Shown here piece after piece: positions 34,288-43,029 of a stretch of 64,000 bases of DNA (positions are counted from its first letter, which is position 1; each line of letters starts with the position of its first letter). The notes beneath the pieces were generated by a model that was not told the origin of the DNA, made no database searches, and saw nothing but the letters and a program-made list of their open reading frames with translations. Made by a program: the position numbers and the translations under genes. Where the stretch lies: positions 3,100,001 through 3,164,000 of the forward strand of contig NC_012483.1 in the NCBI RefSeq assembly GCF_000022565.1, in the 5' to 3' direction. Source of the DNA: Acidobacterium capsulatum ATCC 51196 (GTDB lineage: Bacteria > Acidobacteriota > Terriglobia > Terriglobales > Acidobacteriaceae).

Positions 34288-35778
34288 TCAGGCGCGCGCG
34301 AAGTCGATGAAGCCGCGGTACAGGTCGGTGCGAATGAGTTTCACGTGGAGGCGGTCGCCGACATCAAGCCCCTTCTGGCCCTGGACCAGCATGCCATCGA
34401 CATGCGGCGCGAGGGTGCGGACGAAGGTTCCATAGCTGTTGACGCCGGTGACCACAGCGTTGAACTGCTGGCCGATGCGGCTGGACATGACGACGGCAGC
34501 GATTTTTTTGTGCATGTCGCGCTCGAGCTTGCGTTCCGCATCGCCCATGAGTGTGCAGCGCGCTGCAATGGCGGCGAGCGCGGCTTCGCTGTAGGGCGAC
34601 GCCTGACTTTGCAGGATGGCCTTGAGCAGGCGCTGCGTGACGAGATCGGTATAGCGGCGGTTGGGCGCGGTGGAGTGGGTGTAGTCCTCAACGGCGAGGC
34701 CGAAGTGGCCGATGGGGGGATCGTTGGGCTGCTCGGCGACGTACTCGCCGGGACCCATCAGCTTGACGACGGCCAGCGAAAGGTCGGGGAAGTGTGTGGG
34801 ATCTTTGGAGCGCTGCTCGCAGAGGAATTCATTGAGTGCTTTGGCGTCCGGCTCGCCTGGAAGTTTGGTTCCAAGGGTGGCGGCGAGATCGACGATGCGA
34901 TTCCAGCGTTTGGGCGTGCGGACCACGCGGCGGATGGAAGAAAATTTATGCGCCGAGAGGAAGCGGGCGACGACGCCGTTGGCCGCGATCATGAAGTCTT
35001 CAATGAGTTCGCTGGCGGGATTTTTCCTGACGGGCAAAAGATCGACGACGTGCCCATCTTCGATGACGGGCGTGCTCTCTTCCATATCGAGATTGAGCGC
35101 ACCGTGGCGCGCGCGCTCGCGGCGCAGGCGCTCTGCAATCTCATGCTGCAGGCGGAGCTGCTCCTGCAGGTCAGGATTGGCGAGCTTGCCCTCGGCCTGC
35201 GCCTTGCCCTCAAGCCATGCGCCAACGGCACGGTAGGTGAGCTGGGCGCGATTGTTGACGAGGGCGGGGTAGACTTTGGACTCTTCCACGCACTCGTGCT
35301 CGTTGACGGTGAACTCGATGATGAGCGCGGAGCGGTCCTGATTTTCAAGCAGAGAGGTGAGGCCCGCGGAAAGCTGCTCGGGCAGCATCATGAAGGTGGC
35401 AACGCCGGTGTAGACCGAAGTGGTGTTGTGCTGGGCGTGACGGTCGAGCGCGGAATTCAGAGGCACGAGGCGAGTGACATCCGCGATGCCGACGCGTACC
35501 CGAACGCGGCTATCGGGCAAACGCTCGGCTTGCTCGATCTGATCGAGGTCGCGTGAGGTGTCGTTGTCAATGGAGGACCAGAGCAGGTGGCGCAGGTCCT
35601 GCGTGCCGGGAAGATCGGACTGAGGCGGCGGCGATGCCAGCTCGCTTTGCAATTCCTGCAAGGCGGGTTTGGGGTAATCGGGCTCAAAGCCCCGCGCGAC
35701 CATCGCCTCACGGGCGGCGGCTACCAGATGAGAGTCTGAAAAGCTTTTAGACATAAATGCCGGCAAGTGGTTCGACAT
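34288..35778 (-). CDS. RNB-domain exoribonuclease (RNase II/R family)
   Basis: A 496-residue RNB protein, shorter than RNase R because N-terminal cold-shock domains are missing. The metal site reads SIDNDTSRDLDQIE, keeping three of the four RNase II Asp residues and with Gln at the fourth, a form I believe is common in a bacterial subfamily. STAPNRRYTDLVTQR is the RNB C-terminal signature, and an S1-like domain (FNAVVTGVNSYGTFVRT) ends the protein. It would degrade RNA from the 3' end. Start at 35778 or 35754 (MSKSFSDS); neither has a clear ribosome site. It heads a two-gene set with the acyl-activating fusion. Confidence 0.88.
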   Translation of the reverse strand: MSNHLPAFMSKSFSDSHLVAAAREAMVARGFEPDYPKPALQELQSELASPPPQSDLPGTQDLRHLLWSSIDNDTSRDLDQIEQAERLPDSRVRVRVGIADVTRLVPLNSALDRHAQHNTTSVYTGVATFMMLPEQLSAGLTSLLENQDRSALIIEFTVNEHECVEESKVYPALVNNRAQLTYRAVGAWLEGKAQAEGKLANPDLQEQLRLQHEIAERLRRERARHGALNLDMEESTPVIEDGHVVDLLPVRKNPASELIEDFMIAANGVVARFLSAHKFSSIRRVVRTPKRWNRIVDLAATLGTKLPGEPDAKALNEFLCEQRSKDPTHFPDLSLAVVKLMGPGEYVAEQPNDPPIGHFGLAVEDYTHSTAPNRRYTDLVTQRLLKAILQSQASPYSEAALAAIAARCTLMGDAERKLERDMHKKIAAVVMSSRIGQQFNAVVTGVNSYGTFVRTLAPHVDGMLVQGQKGLDVGDRLHVKLIRTDLYRGFIDFARA

Positions 35779-35927
35779 TTCACGCTATCACGCGGTGCAG
35801 GCTCGTGTTAATTGCTGTGTTTCGGGAATGCCCGAATACTCGCTTTGCGTATGGTGCATCAAAGATTCCACTCACGTGACTCTTTGGATGCGGCTCATGG
35901 AGAAGTCACGAGGGTAAGGAGAACGGT

Positions 35928-36746
35928 ATGGCGCTTCGTGATTTGAAACTGGAGCCGGCGGCGGACAAGGGAGAGTCGCAGCAGCTTGACCTGGACCGGC
36001 CCACAGCGGTGGAGATATTTGAGCAGGTTGCGCGGAATGCCCGGCATGAGCTGAGGCGCACCAATCTCACACTGGCGCTTTCGGGTATGGTGGGCGGGCT
36101 GACGATGGGCCTGACGGCTCTGGGCGTCTCCGTGGTGAGCGCGAGGCTCGGCACGAGCGATATTGCGCAGACGATTGCGTTTCTACTTTATCCGCTGGGT
36201 TTTATTGCCGTGATTCTAGGGCGGGGTCAACTGTTCACGGAGAACACGCTGTATCCGATTGCGTTGATTCTTGCCGAGCGGCGGCATGTGATGAGCACGG
36301 CGCGGCTGTGGGCGATTGTGTTTCCTGCCAATGTTGCGGGCACGCTACTGTTTGCTCTGCTGGCGGTTCGCACGAACGCGCTGGACCCTTCAGTGGTGCA
36401 TGCCTTGACGCAATTAGGGATGGAAGCGGCTGCGCCGTCGATGGGCCACATCTTCTGGAGTGGAGTGATTGGTGGCTGGATTATCGCGATGGTGGCGTGG
36501 CTGGTGAGTGGCAGTCATTCGATCACGGGATCGGTTGCGGTGATCTGGATGTTTACGTTCATTGTCGGGCTGGGACATTTTGCGCACTGCATTGCGACCA
36601 GCGGCGAGATTATTTCGGCTGTGCTGAATCACGCGCTGCCGTGGACGCAGTATTTGCGGTGGATTGTTCCGGCCACACTCGGCAATATCAGCGGCGGAGT
36701 TGTGCTGGTGACATTGTTTGAGTATGGCCAGACCAAGCTGCGTTGA
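35928..36746 (+). CDS. Formate/nitrite transporter (FNT) family channel
   Basis: A 272-residue FNT-fold channel with six membrane segments after a 45-residue charged cytoplasmic start. Family features: GGLTMGLTALG, LGRGQLFTENTLYP and FSGxIGG-like FWSGVIGGWIIA, then GHFAHCIATSGE. These are closer to the YfdC-like branch than to FocA or NirC, so transported anion is uncertain. AAGGAG precedes the ATG. It is a single gene divergent from the RNB nuclease. Confidence 0.87.
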   Translation: MALRDLKLEPAADKGESQQLDLDRPTAVEIFEQVARNARHELRRTNLTLALSGMVGGLTMGLTALGVSVVSARLGTSDIAQTIAFLLYPLGFIAVILGRGQLFTENTLYPIALILAERRHVMSTARLWAIVFPANVAGTLLFALLAVRTNALDPSVVHALTQLGMEAAAPSMGHIFWSGVIGGWIIAMVAWLVSGSHSITGSVAVIWMFTFIVGLGHFAHCIATSGEIISAVLNHALPWTQYLRWIVPATLGNISGGVVLVTLFEYGQTKLR

Positions 36747-36770
36747 GTCGTCTTTGCGGGGCGGTGAACT

Positions 36771-39700
36771 CTATGTGACGTTCACCGTCAGGTAGCTCTT
36801 CTGGGTGGTGGTCTGGGAGCCGGAGGTGACGGCGGTGGTGATGGTGAATTGGAGCGATCCGGCAGGTGTGACGGTGCTGGACGGGGGCAGGGAGCTGGAG
36901 ATTTTTGTGGTGGAGCAGCCGAGGCCCGCGAGACCGATTCCGGCGAGCAGGAGGAGCGAAAGCATGCGGCCGCGGAGACGGCGGTTGCCGCGCCAGCCGA
37001 GCGGGGTGAGACAAAGCAGCATGCCGAGGAAGACTTCGCCACCCTTGCGTTGGAAGGGATCGCGCGTGTTGCGGGAGGTGGTGGAAGCGCCGGTGGTGGT
37101 GATGGTGAGGGTTGTGGTTCCGGCGCCGTTGACGGTGGTGGGGCTGAAGGTGCAGGTGGTGCCGGTGTTGGCCGGTGCGTCGCAGCCAAATTGCACGGCG
37201 GAGTTGAGTCCGCCAGTGGCGGCGACGGTGTAGGTGATGGTGCCGCTCTGGCCGGGCGCAAGGGTGAGGCTGGTGGCGCTGGGCGTGACGGTGTAGGACT
37301 GCACGGTGAGAGTGAGAGGGCTGGAGGTGGCGGCGCTGAAGTTTGTGTCCCCCAGGTAGGCGGCGGTGAGGCTGTGGTTGCCCCCGCCGAGATTGGTGGT
37401 GATCAACTGCGCGGTGGAGAGGCCCTGGCTGGTGGCAAGTGTGGCCGAGCCGAGGATATTGGTTCCGTCATAGAAAACCACGGTGCCAGTGGGCGCGGCG
37501 GTCGTGGTGGCCGTGGTGGTGGAGGAGCTTGCGGCTTCGTTCACGCTGGCTGTGAGGGTGACGGGGGTTCCGGCAAGGACGACGCTGGAGGAACTGGTGA
37601 GCGTGACGGCGGAGCTGGCGCTTTGCGCGGTGAGCACGAGCGGCGCGGAGGTGCTGGTGAGCCAGTTGTCGTCGCCGGAGTAAATGGCGGTGATGGTGTG
37701 GGACTTCACCGTGCTATCGAGCGTGACCTTGGAAAGTACGGCCTGATTGTTGACGAGAGCCACAGCGGCGCCGAGTGCGGTGGTGCCGTCGTAGAAGGTC
37801 ACGGTTCCGGTAAAGCTCGGCGAGGTTCCGCTGGTGGGGCTCGCCGCGGAGATGACCGCAGTGAAGGTTTCAGGACTGCCTGCGGTATAGGTGGCGGGCA
37901 GCGCGGAGAGCGTGGTGACCGTGGAACCTTTGCCGGTGGTGAGCGTGATGGGGTTGGAGGTGGCCGAGGAGTAGTTGTTGTCTCCGTTATACGAGGCTGC
38001 GAGCGTGTGGGAGCCGCTGGTGGTGATGGGAATCTGAAGCGTGGCGGTGTAGCTTGGGCCCGAGCCATTGAGCGTGGCCGTGCCGGCGACCGCGCCGTCG
38101 AGCACAAAACTGATGGAGCCGGTGGGCGCGATGGTTTGCGAGGACTGGATGGTCGCCGTGGCAGTGATGGTGCTGCCGATGGCCGGCGAGAGCGTGGAAG
38201 AGCTGACGCTGAGGCTGGTGCTGAATTTGGTGGAGAGCACGGTTACGGGGCTCGAGGTGTCGGTGGTGTAGTTGCTGTCTCCGCTATAGACGCCGGTGAT
38301 GCTATGGCTGCCGGCGGCGAGGGTTCCGAGCGTGGCGGAGACCTGGCCGCTGCTCAACTGCTGCGGCGAGCCCACCTGCACGGATGAGCCGGTGAAGTTG
38401 TCATAGAACGTAACGGTGCCAGTGGGCACGGGGCCGCTGCCGGTGGCGGCGGCGACAGTGGCGCTGACGGTGACCTGCGCGCCGGGCGAGACATTCTGAT
38501 AAGACGGCGAGAGCGTGATGACGGATTGCTGCGTTCCTGTGGCCTGCGCGGAGGCAAAGTGCTCGACGAGGGCAGAGGCGTCGAGCGAGCCGAGTCCGGT
38601 GGCGAGGTCGTAGCCGGGACTGGCGGAATATCCGTTGCCATTGAGAGTGGTGTTGCCGGTCACGATGTCATGAAATACGCCTTGCTGGCGCCGCGCCAAG
38701 GTGTAGAGCACGGGCGCGGCATTGCCTTCGGGGCTCGCGTTGGCCTGATCGACGAGCGCCATGATTCCGGCGAAGATGGCCGCGGAAGCGGCCGTGCCGC
38801 TCTGGGCGGCGGTGCAGACCCTGCCGGAGCATGCGGCGAGATTATCGGCGGCGAGAGCGATGTCAGGCAGGTAGCGATGGCGGGTCACGGAGCCATCGGG
38901 GTCGGATGCTGGAACTCCGGCGGCAACCTGCCAGGAGGGCGCGGGGATGAGGGTGCTGGCTCCGCCACTGCCGGCGAGGCCGTTCTGGTTCCAGGCGGAT
39001 TCGGCACTGGAAGAGATGAAGTTGCTGCCGCCTACGGCGACGTTGTAGGGCGTGGCGGCGATGGCGTTGACTCCGGTGCCGGATGCGGAACAGTTTGCGC
39101 CGGCGTTGCCGGTGGGGACGACGACGGTGATGCCTTCCGCAGCGGCCTGGGCGAAGAGGGACGTGTAAAAGGCTGCGTGCTGCGAGGCGATCGCGGATTC
39201 GCAGGCAGCGGCATCGACGAGCAGGATGGGCGCGAGATCATGATCGACCGCATAGGCGGCGGAGAGATCAATGCCATCGGTGCTGGCGGTGCTGGGCGAG
39301 ACGATGACCTGGATGGAGGCTTGAGGAGCGATGGCTCCGGCCCATGCGGCGGCGAGCGTGGCCTGATTGCTGAAACTTGCGGGAGCAGCACCGTTGAGGA
39401 CGGTGGTTGCCGGGGCGGCAGGCAGCGAGTGCGCGGCGCGAAAGGCGGCGAGGCTGGTTGCGTCCACGGGAGCGCGGGCGGCGATGGCGATGGATTCGCC
39501 TGTACCGTTGAGGCCCTTCGCATAGAGCGGCGCTAGGTTGTAGGCAGAGACCAATTGCGCGGGCGTGATAGGCGTAGTGGAAGACAGTGGAAGCGTGGCG
39601 GGGGTGGTGGCTTCGATGCCGGAGATGCTGACGAATCCCGCTATGGCCGGGGCAAGATTTGCCGGTGCGGAGAGCGGCACGGCATTGGCATAGCGGGTGT

Positions 39701-40169
39701 CGCCGCCGGCGCGGTAGCTCTCGATGCGAGTGCGGAAGGCCTGCTCCATGTTGGCAACGGTGCCGGAGATTTCGATCCACTGATGGCCCTGGGCGACCGC
39801 ATCTACGGTCAGCCCCTGGCCGGTGAGCCATGTGGTGAGAGCCGCGACAGTGTCGCTGGAGGGACCGAACTGCTGGCCGTACTGAGCCGGGGTGAGCCAG
39901 TGATGGAACGCGGGCGATGCGGAGTTGTTGACTTCACCGAGAAAGGTCTGGAGTGCCGCGGACTGAGATGCCGAAGGCTGCAACAGGAGGAGCATGTGGT
40001 CGAGGCGCACGTTTTGCGGAGCGGCCCCGAGGGAAGTCGCCTGCGAGGCCAGCAGAGAGGTGGAGTGAGGCAGGGTCTGGTCGGCCGTGGTCTGCGCAGA
40101 GGCAAGCGAGGCCAGGAGCAGGCAGAAAAACACGGGCGGCAGCCAGTGCCGGATGGAAAGGCGTCTCAT
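36771..40169 (-). CDS. Sedolisin-fold (S53) protein with Ig-like repeats, catalytically dead
   Basis: A secreted protein of 1132 residues. Signal peptide (FFCLLLASLASA), pro-kumamolisin activation domain (about 35-185) and an S53 domain (about 205-545), followed by four or five bacterial Ig-like domains, a hydrophobic helix with a Cys-containing segment near the end, and a last beta-rich tail. All four catalytic positions are altered: QATLA for E-A-x-L-D (Gln269, Ala273), TGNAGANC for GDxGA (Asn355) and SGTAASAA for GTSxxxP (Ala460). The calcium-site region (FHDIVTGN, YDLATGLGS) is kept. The start at 40169 gives the best signal peptide; the frame is open 36 codons further. A binding or structural role is inferred. 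Confidence 0.85.
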   Translation of the reverse strand: MRRLSIRHWLPPVFFCLLLASLASAQTTADQTLPHSTSLLASQATSLGAAPQNVRLDHMLLLLQPSASQSAALQTFLGEVNNSASPAFHHWLTPAQYGQQFGPSSDTVAALTTWLTGQGLTVDAVAQGHQWIEISGTVANMEQAFRTRIESYRAGGDTRYANAVPLSAPANLAPAIAGFVSISGIEATTPATLPLSSTTPITPAQLVSAYNLAPLYAKGLNGTGESIAIAARAPVDATSLAAFRAAHSLPAAPATTVLNGAAPASFSNQATLAAAWAGAIAPQASIQVIVSPSTASTDGIDLSAAYAVDHDLAPILLVDAAACESAIASQHAAFYTSLFAQAAAEGITVVVPTGNAGANCSASGTGVNAIAATPYNVAVGGSNFISSSAESAWNQNGLAGSGGASTLIPAPSWQVAAGVPASDPDGSVTRHRYLPDIALAADNLAACSGRVCTAAQSGTAASAAIFAGIMALVDQANASPEGNAAPVLYTLARRQQGVFHDIVTGNTTLNGNGYSASPGYDLATGLGSLDASALVEHFASAQATGTQQSVITLSPSYQNVSPGAQVTVSATVAAATGSGPVPTGTVTFYDNFTGSSVQVGSPQQLSSGQVSATLGTLAAGSHSITGVYSGDSNYTTDTSSPVTVLSTKFSTSLSVSSSTLSPAIGSTITATATIQSSQTIAPTGSISFVLDGAVAGTATLNGSGPSYTATLQIPITTSGSHTLAASYNGDNNYSSATSNPITLTTGKGSTVTTLSALPATYTAGSPETFTAVISAASPTSGTSPSFTGTVTFYDGTTALGAAVALVNNQAVLSKVTLDSTVKSHTITAIYSGDDNWLTSTSAPLVLTAQSASSAVTLTSSSSVVLAGTPVTLTASVNEAASSSTTTATTTAAPTGTVVFYDGTNILGSATLATSQGLSTAQLITTNLGGGNHSLTAAYLGDTNFSAATSSPLTLTVQSYTVTPSATSLTLAPGQSGTITYTVAATGGLNSAVQFGCDAPANTGTTCTFSPTTVNGAGTTTLTITTTGASTTSRNTRDPFQRKGGEVFLGMLLCLTPLGWRGNRRLRGRMLSLLLLAGIGLAGLGCSTTKISSSLPPSSTVTPAGSLQFTITTAVTSGSQTTTQKSYLTVNVT

Positions 40170-40395
40170 CGCGTATGGAAAACCCTCGTAAAGCATTCGA
40201 CCGCAGCGTGTTGCGGTGGCTTCTGTCGATTGTGCCACCTGTTGGAAAGTGCTGTCTGTAACCCGTTCGGGCCGCAACAGGCACTTTTTGGTACTGTTTC
40301 GCCGGGGATTGCGGGGAAGGAGGAATGGGCGTTCCGAGGGTGCGTGTGATGGGCTTCACACCTTCCATGGCTGGAAAGAGGTACACTTTTCCGTT

Positions 40396-41991
40396 ATGGC
40401 TACCGCACAGATTGCTACCAATATTCGTCCTCGTTCGCCGCAAGGCGAGTTTCGCAATGAGCCTTTTACCGACTTTTCAAAGCATGAGCACGCGCATGCC
40501 ATGCGCGAGGCGCTGACGCGCGTGGGCGACCGGCTGGGTCATGAATATGACCTGATCCTTGGCGGAGAGCGGCTGCGGACGAAGGAGAAGATTTCTTCGA
40601 TCAATCCGGCGCGGCCCGCGCAGGTGGTGGGAGTACACCAGAAGGCCGGTGCGGAGCATGCCGAGCAGGCGATGCAGGCGGCGCTGAAGGCGTATGAGAC
40701 GTGGCAGTATGTTCCGGTGGCGGAACGGGCTTCTCTGCTGCTGGAGGCGTCTGCGCTGATTCGCGAGCGCAAGTTTGATTTTTGCGCGTGGCTGGTCTTT
40801 GAAGTCGGCAAGAACTGGGCCGAGGCCGATGCGGATGTGGCCGAGACGATCGACTTCCTGGAGTTTTATGCCCGCGAGGCGCTGCGCCTGGACGCGGCGA
40901 CGACGCCGATTCAGTATCCGGGCGAGAAGAATGAACTGCTTTACATTCCGCTGGGTGTGGGCGCAGTGATTCCGCCGTGGAATTTTCCGTTTGCCATCAT
41001 GGCGGGCATGACGGCGGCGGCGATTGTGACGGGGAACACGGTTGTGCTGAAGCCTTCGAGTGACTCGCCGACGATTGCGGCGCAGTTTGTGGAGGTGCTG
41101 GAGGAAGCCGGTATTCCGGCGGGCGTGGTGAACTTCTGCCCGGGCTCGGGCGCCACCTTTGGCAACGCGATTGTGGAGCATCCGAAGACGCGCTTTATCG
41201 CCTTTACGGGATCGAAGGAAGTGGGACTGGACATTCATGAGCGCGCCGCCCGCACGAAGCCGGGCCAGATCTGGATCAAGCGGACGATTCTGGAGATGGG
41301 CGGCAAGGACTCGATTATTGTGAGCGCCGATTGCGATCTGGATCAGGCGGTGCAGGGCGTGCTGGCCTCAGCCTTTGGCTTTAGCGGGCAGAAGTGCTCG
41401 GCCTGCTCGCGCGCGATTGTGGATGAGTCGATCTATGACGTCTTTCTCGACCGCCTGCGCGAAGGAGTTGAGGCCTGGAAGGTAGGCGATCCGTCGAGCA
41501 ACGCGAAGATGGGCCCGGTGGTGAATCGCGGCGCGATGGAGAGCATTCTTGGCTACGTCGAGAAGGGCAAGAAGGAAGGCCGCTTGCTGGCTGGTGGAAA
41601 CGCGATCGAGACGCCGGAAAAGGGCTACTATGTGGAGCCGACGATCTTTGCCGATATTCCGGCGAAGGGTGTGCTGGCGCAGGAGGAGATCTTCGGGCCG
41701 GTGCTGGCGGTGATTCGCGTGAAGAACTTTGACGAAGCGCTGGAAGTGGCCAACAACACGGAGTATGGCCTGACGGGCGCGCTCTACAGCACGGACCGCA
41801 ACAAGCTGGCCATTGCGCGGCAGCGATTTCATGTGGGGAATCTTTATTTCAACCGCAAGTGCACGGGCGCGATGGTGGGGGCGCATCCTTTTGGCGGCTT
41901 CAATATGTCGGGCACGGATTCCAAGGCGGGCGGCCCGGATTACCTGTATCTCTTTACGCAGGCAAAATCGGTGGCCGAGAAGCTCGGATAG
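40396..41991 (+). CDS. pruA: 1-pyrroline-5-carboxylate dehydrogenase
   Basis: A 531-residue aldehyde dehydrogenase of the RocA/PruA type that oxidises P5C (glutamate semialdehyde) to glutamate in proline and arginine breakdown. Motifs: IPPWNFPFAI (NAD site), FTGSKEVG, catalytic Glu in LEMGGKDS, catalytic Cys in SGQKCSACSR, and EEIFGPVLAV. The N-terminus FRNEPFTDFS is typical for single-domain P5C dehydrogenases. The frame is open to 40216; MATAQIATN at 40396 is the likely start, though no ribosome site is obvious. It has a strong terminator. No proline dehydrogenase gene is adjacent. Confidence 0.94.
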   Translation: MATAQIATNIRPRSPQGEFRNEPFTDFSKHEHAHAMREALTRVGDRLGHEYDLILGGERLRTKEKISSINPARPAQVVGVHQKAGAEHAEQAMQAALKAYETWQYVPVAERASLLLEASALIRERKFDFCAWLVFEVGKNWAEADADVAETIDFLEFYAREALRLDAATTPIQYPGEKNELLYIPLGVGAVIPPWNFPFAIMAGMTAAAIVTGNTVVLKPSSDSPTIAAQFVEVLEEAGIPAGVVNFCPGSGATFGNAIVEHPKTRFIAFTGSKEVGLDIHERAARTKPGQIWIKRTILEMGGKDSIIVSADCDLDQAVQGVLASAFGFSGQKCSACSRAIVDESIYDVFLDRLREGVEAWKVGDPSSNAKMGPVVNRGAMESILGYVEKGKKEGRLLAGGNAIETPEKGYYVEPTIFADIPAKGVLAQEEIFGPVLAVIRVKNFDEALEVANNTEYGLTGALYSTDRNKLAIARQRFHVGNLYFNRKCTGAMVGAHPFGGFNMSGTDSKAGGPDYLYLFTQAKSVAEKLG

Positions 41992-42012
41992 TCGGGGTAT
42001 TTTCAAGTATGG

Positions 42013-42049
42013 AAAGCGGCTCGATCCCCAGAGATCGAGCCGCTTTTTT
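42013..42049 (+). terminator. Intrinsic terminator after pruA
   Basis: Fourteen-bp stem AAAGCGGCTCGATC (42013-42026) and GATCGAGCCGCTTT (42033-42046), 6-base loop, T-run to 42049. It also ends on the A-rich side for the convergent LuxR-type gene, so it may be bidirectional. Confidence 0.92.
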
Positions 42050-42054
42050 CCGTG

Positions 42055-42711
42055 CTACGGGGTCTGCATCAACAGATCGCCGATGGCATTGGCTGCGTCG
42101 GCGAGCATGCGATGGTGAATAGTGAAGAGCGCGAGTTCGAGGCGGTCGGAGACACCGGTTTTGTCGTAGATGCTGCGCAGGTAATTCTTGATGACCTGCT
42201 CGGTGGTTCCCAGACGCTGGGCGATTTCGCGATTCTTGCAGCCCTGGATGATGAGCGCGACAATCTTCATCTCTTTGGGAGTCAGACGGTCCCGGACGCG
42301 GGCCCCTACGCTGTCTTCTTCCATCTCTCCTGCTTCGCTCCCGCTGACGCGAACGTTGCGCTCTCCGCGAGCGACACGGCGTGCACAGTCAATGAGATTG
42401 GGTCCACTGATGGAGCGATGGATGACGCCATCGACGCCAGCCTGGAAGTAGGATTGGCTGGACTCTCCATTTTCAGCCACAAGCAAACAGCGGCTGGAGG
42501 CGAGGCGGGCTCTTTCTACTACCTGGGGGACCTGTAATTTGAGAGAAGTGGCGAAGATAACGGTTGCACCGCGGAAGGTTTCCATGGCGGGGAAGATTCT
42601 TTCCGGCTCTGAGCATTGAGCAATGATGCGGAAATCATCTTCCATGGCGAGTATTTTGGCAGTTCCTGCACGGAAAATAGCCTGGCTATCAGCCAAGATA
42701 ACTTTATTCAT
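42055..42711 (-). CDS. LuxR/NarL-type regulator with atypical receiver
   Basis: A 218-residue protein with an N-terminal receiver-like domain and a C-terminal LuxR helix-turn-helix (LTPKEMKIVALIIQG, NREIAQRLGTTEQVIKNYL). The receiver keeps Asp8 but has VIFATSLK where VLxD is expected, with Ala54 at the phosphoacceptor site, and lacks the acidic partner after Asp8. Signal input is therefore probably not phosphorylation. AAGGGG lies 6 bases before the ATG. It is divergent from the receiver/thioredoxin-reductase fusion, 318 bp away, and might control that gene or itself. Confidence 0.88.
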   Translation of the reverse strand: MNKVILADSQAIFRAGTAKILAMEDDFRIIAQCSEPERIFPAMETFRGATVIFATSLKLQVPQVVERARLASSRCLLVAENGESSQSYFQAGVDGVIHRSISGPNLIDCARRVARGERNVRVSGSEAGEMEEDSVGARVRDRLTPKEMKIVALIIQGCKNREIAQRLGTTEQVIKNYLRSIYDKTGVSDRLELALFTIHHRMLADAANAIGDLLMQTP

Positions 42712-43029
42712 CGTCAGCCCCTTGTCGCGTGACGTAGAAAATCGGCAATGGTACTACATGGTTAAGTCCTCATGCGCTTCAGCGATTGGCTGCTGCTGAA
42801 GATAAAAGCGCAAGAAGATGCCTTCTTTGGGCATTTGAGAATCTGTCTGCCTTTTTTCGGATAGCGAACTATATCCACTCAGCCGCCAGCCGTGTGCAGT
42901 TAACGAGAAAACCAAGGTGAATCGGGAACTTGTCGTATCTATACAACAAGAGTTATTGGAAAATAAGTACCCCAAAGGTGGGATGGCGTAAACGGTTTCA
43001 GGGGGAGTAGCGGCTGGTATTGTGGAATT
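42712..43029. other. Intergenic region between two signalling genes
   Basis: About 320 bp, more AT-rich than surroundings, between the divergent LuxR-type gene and the receiver/reductase fusion. A 73-codon open frame on the minus strand lacks a ribosome site and looks non-coding. Promoters of both genes must lie here, but I cannot place them with confidence. Confidence 0.4.

Noticed and set aside
33940-35556. 538-codon plus-strand frame opposite the RNB nuclease
   Set aside because: Covers two real genes on the other strand and has no domain; typical high-GC antisense frame.
36849-38387. Gly/Arg-rich 512-codon plus-strand frame
   Set aside because: Low-complexity product arises from antisense reading of Ser/Thr-rich Ig repeats of the sedolisin-like gene.
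42754-42975. 73-codon minus-strand frame between the signalling genes
   Set aside because: No ribosome site and codon use unlike the neighbours; region is more likely regulatory.
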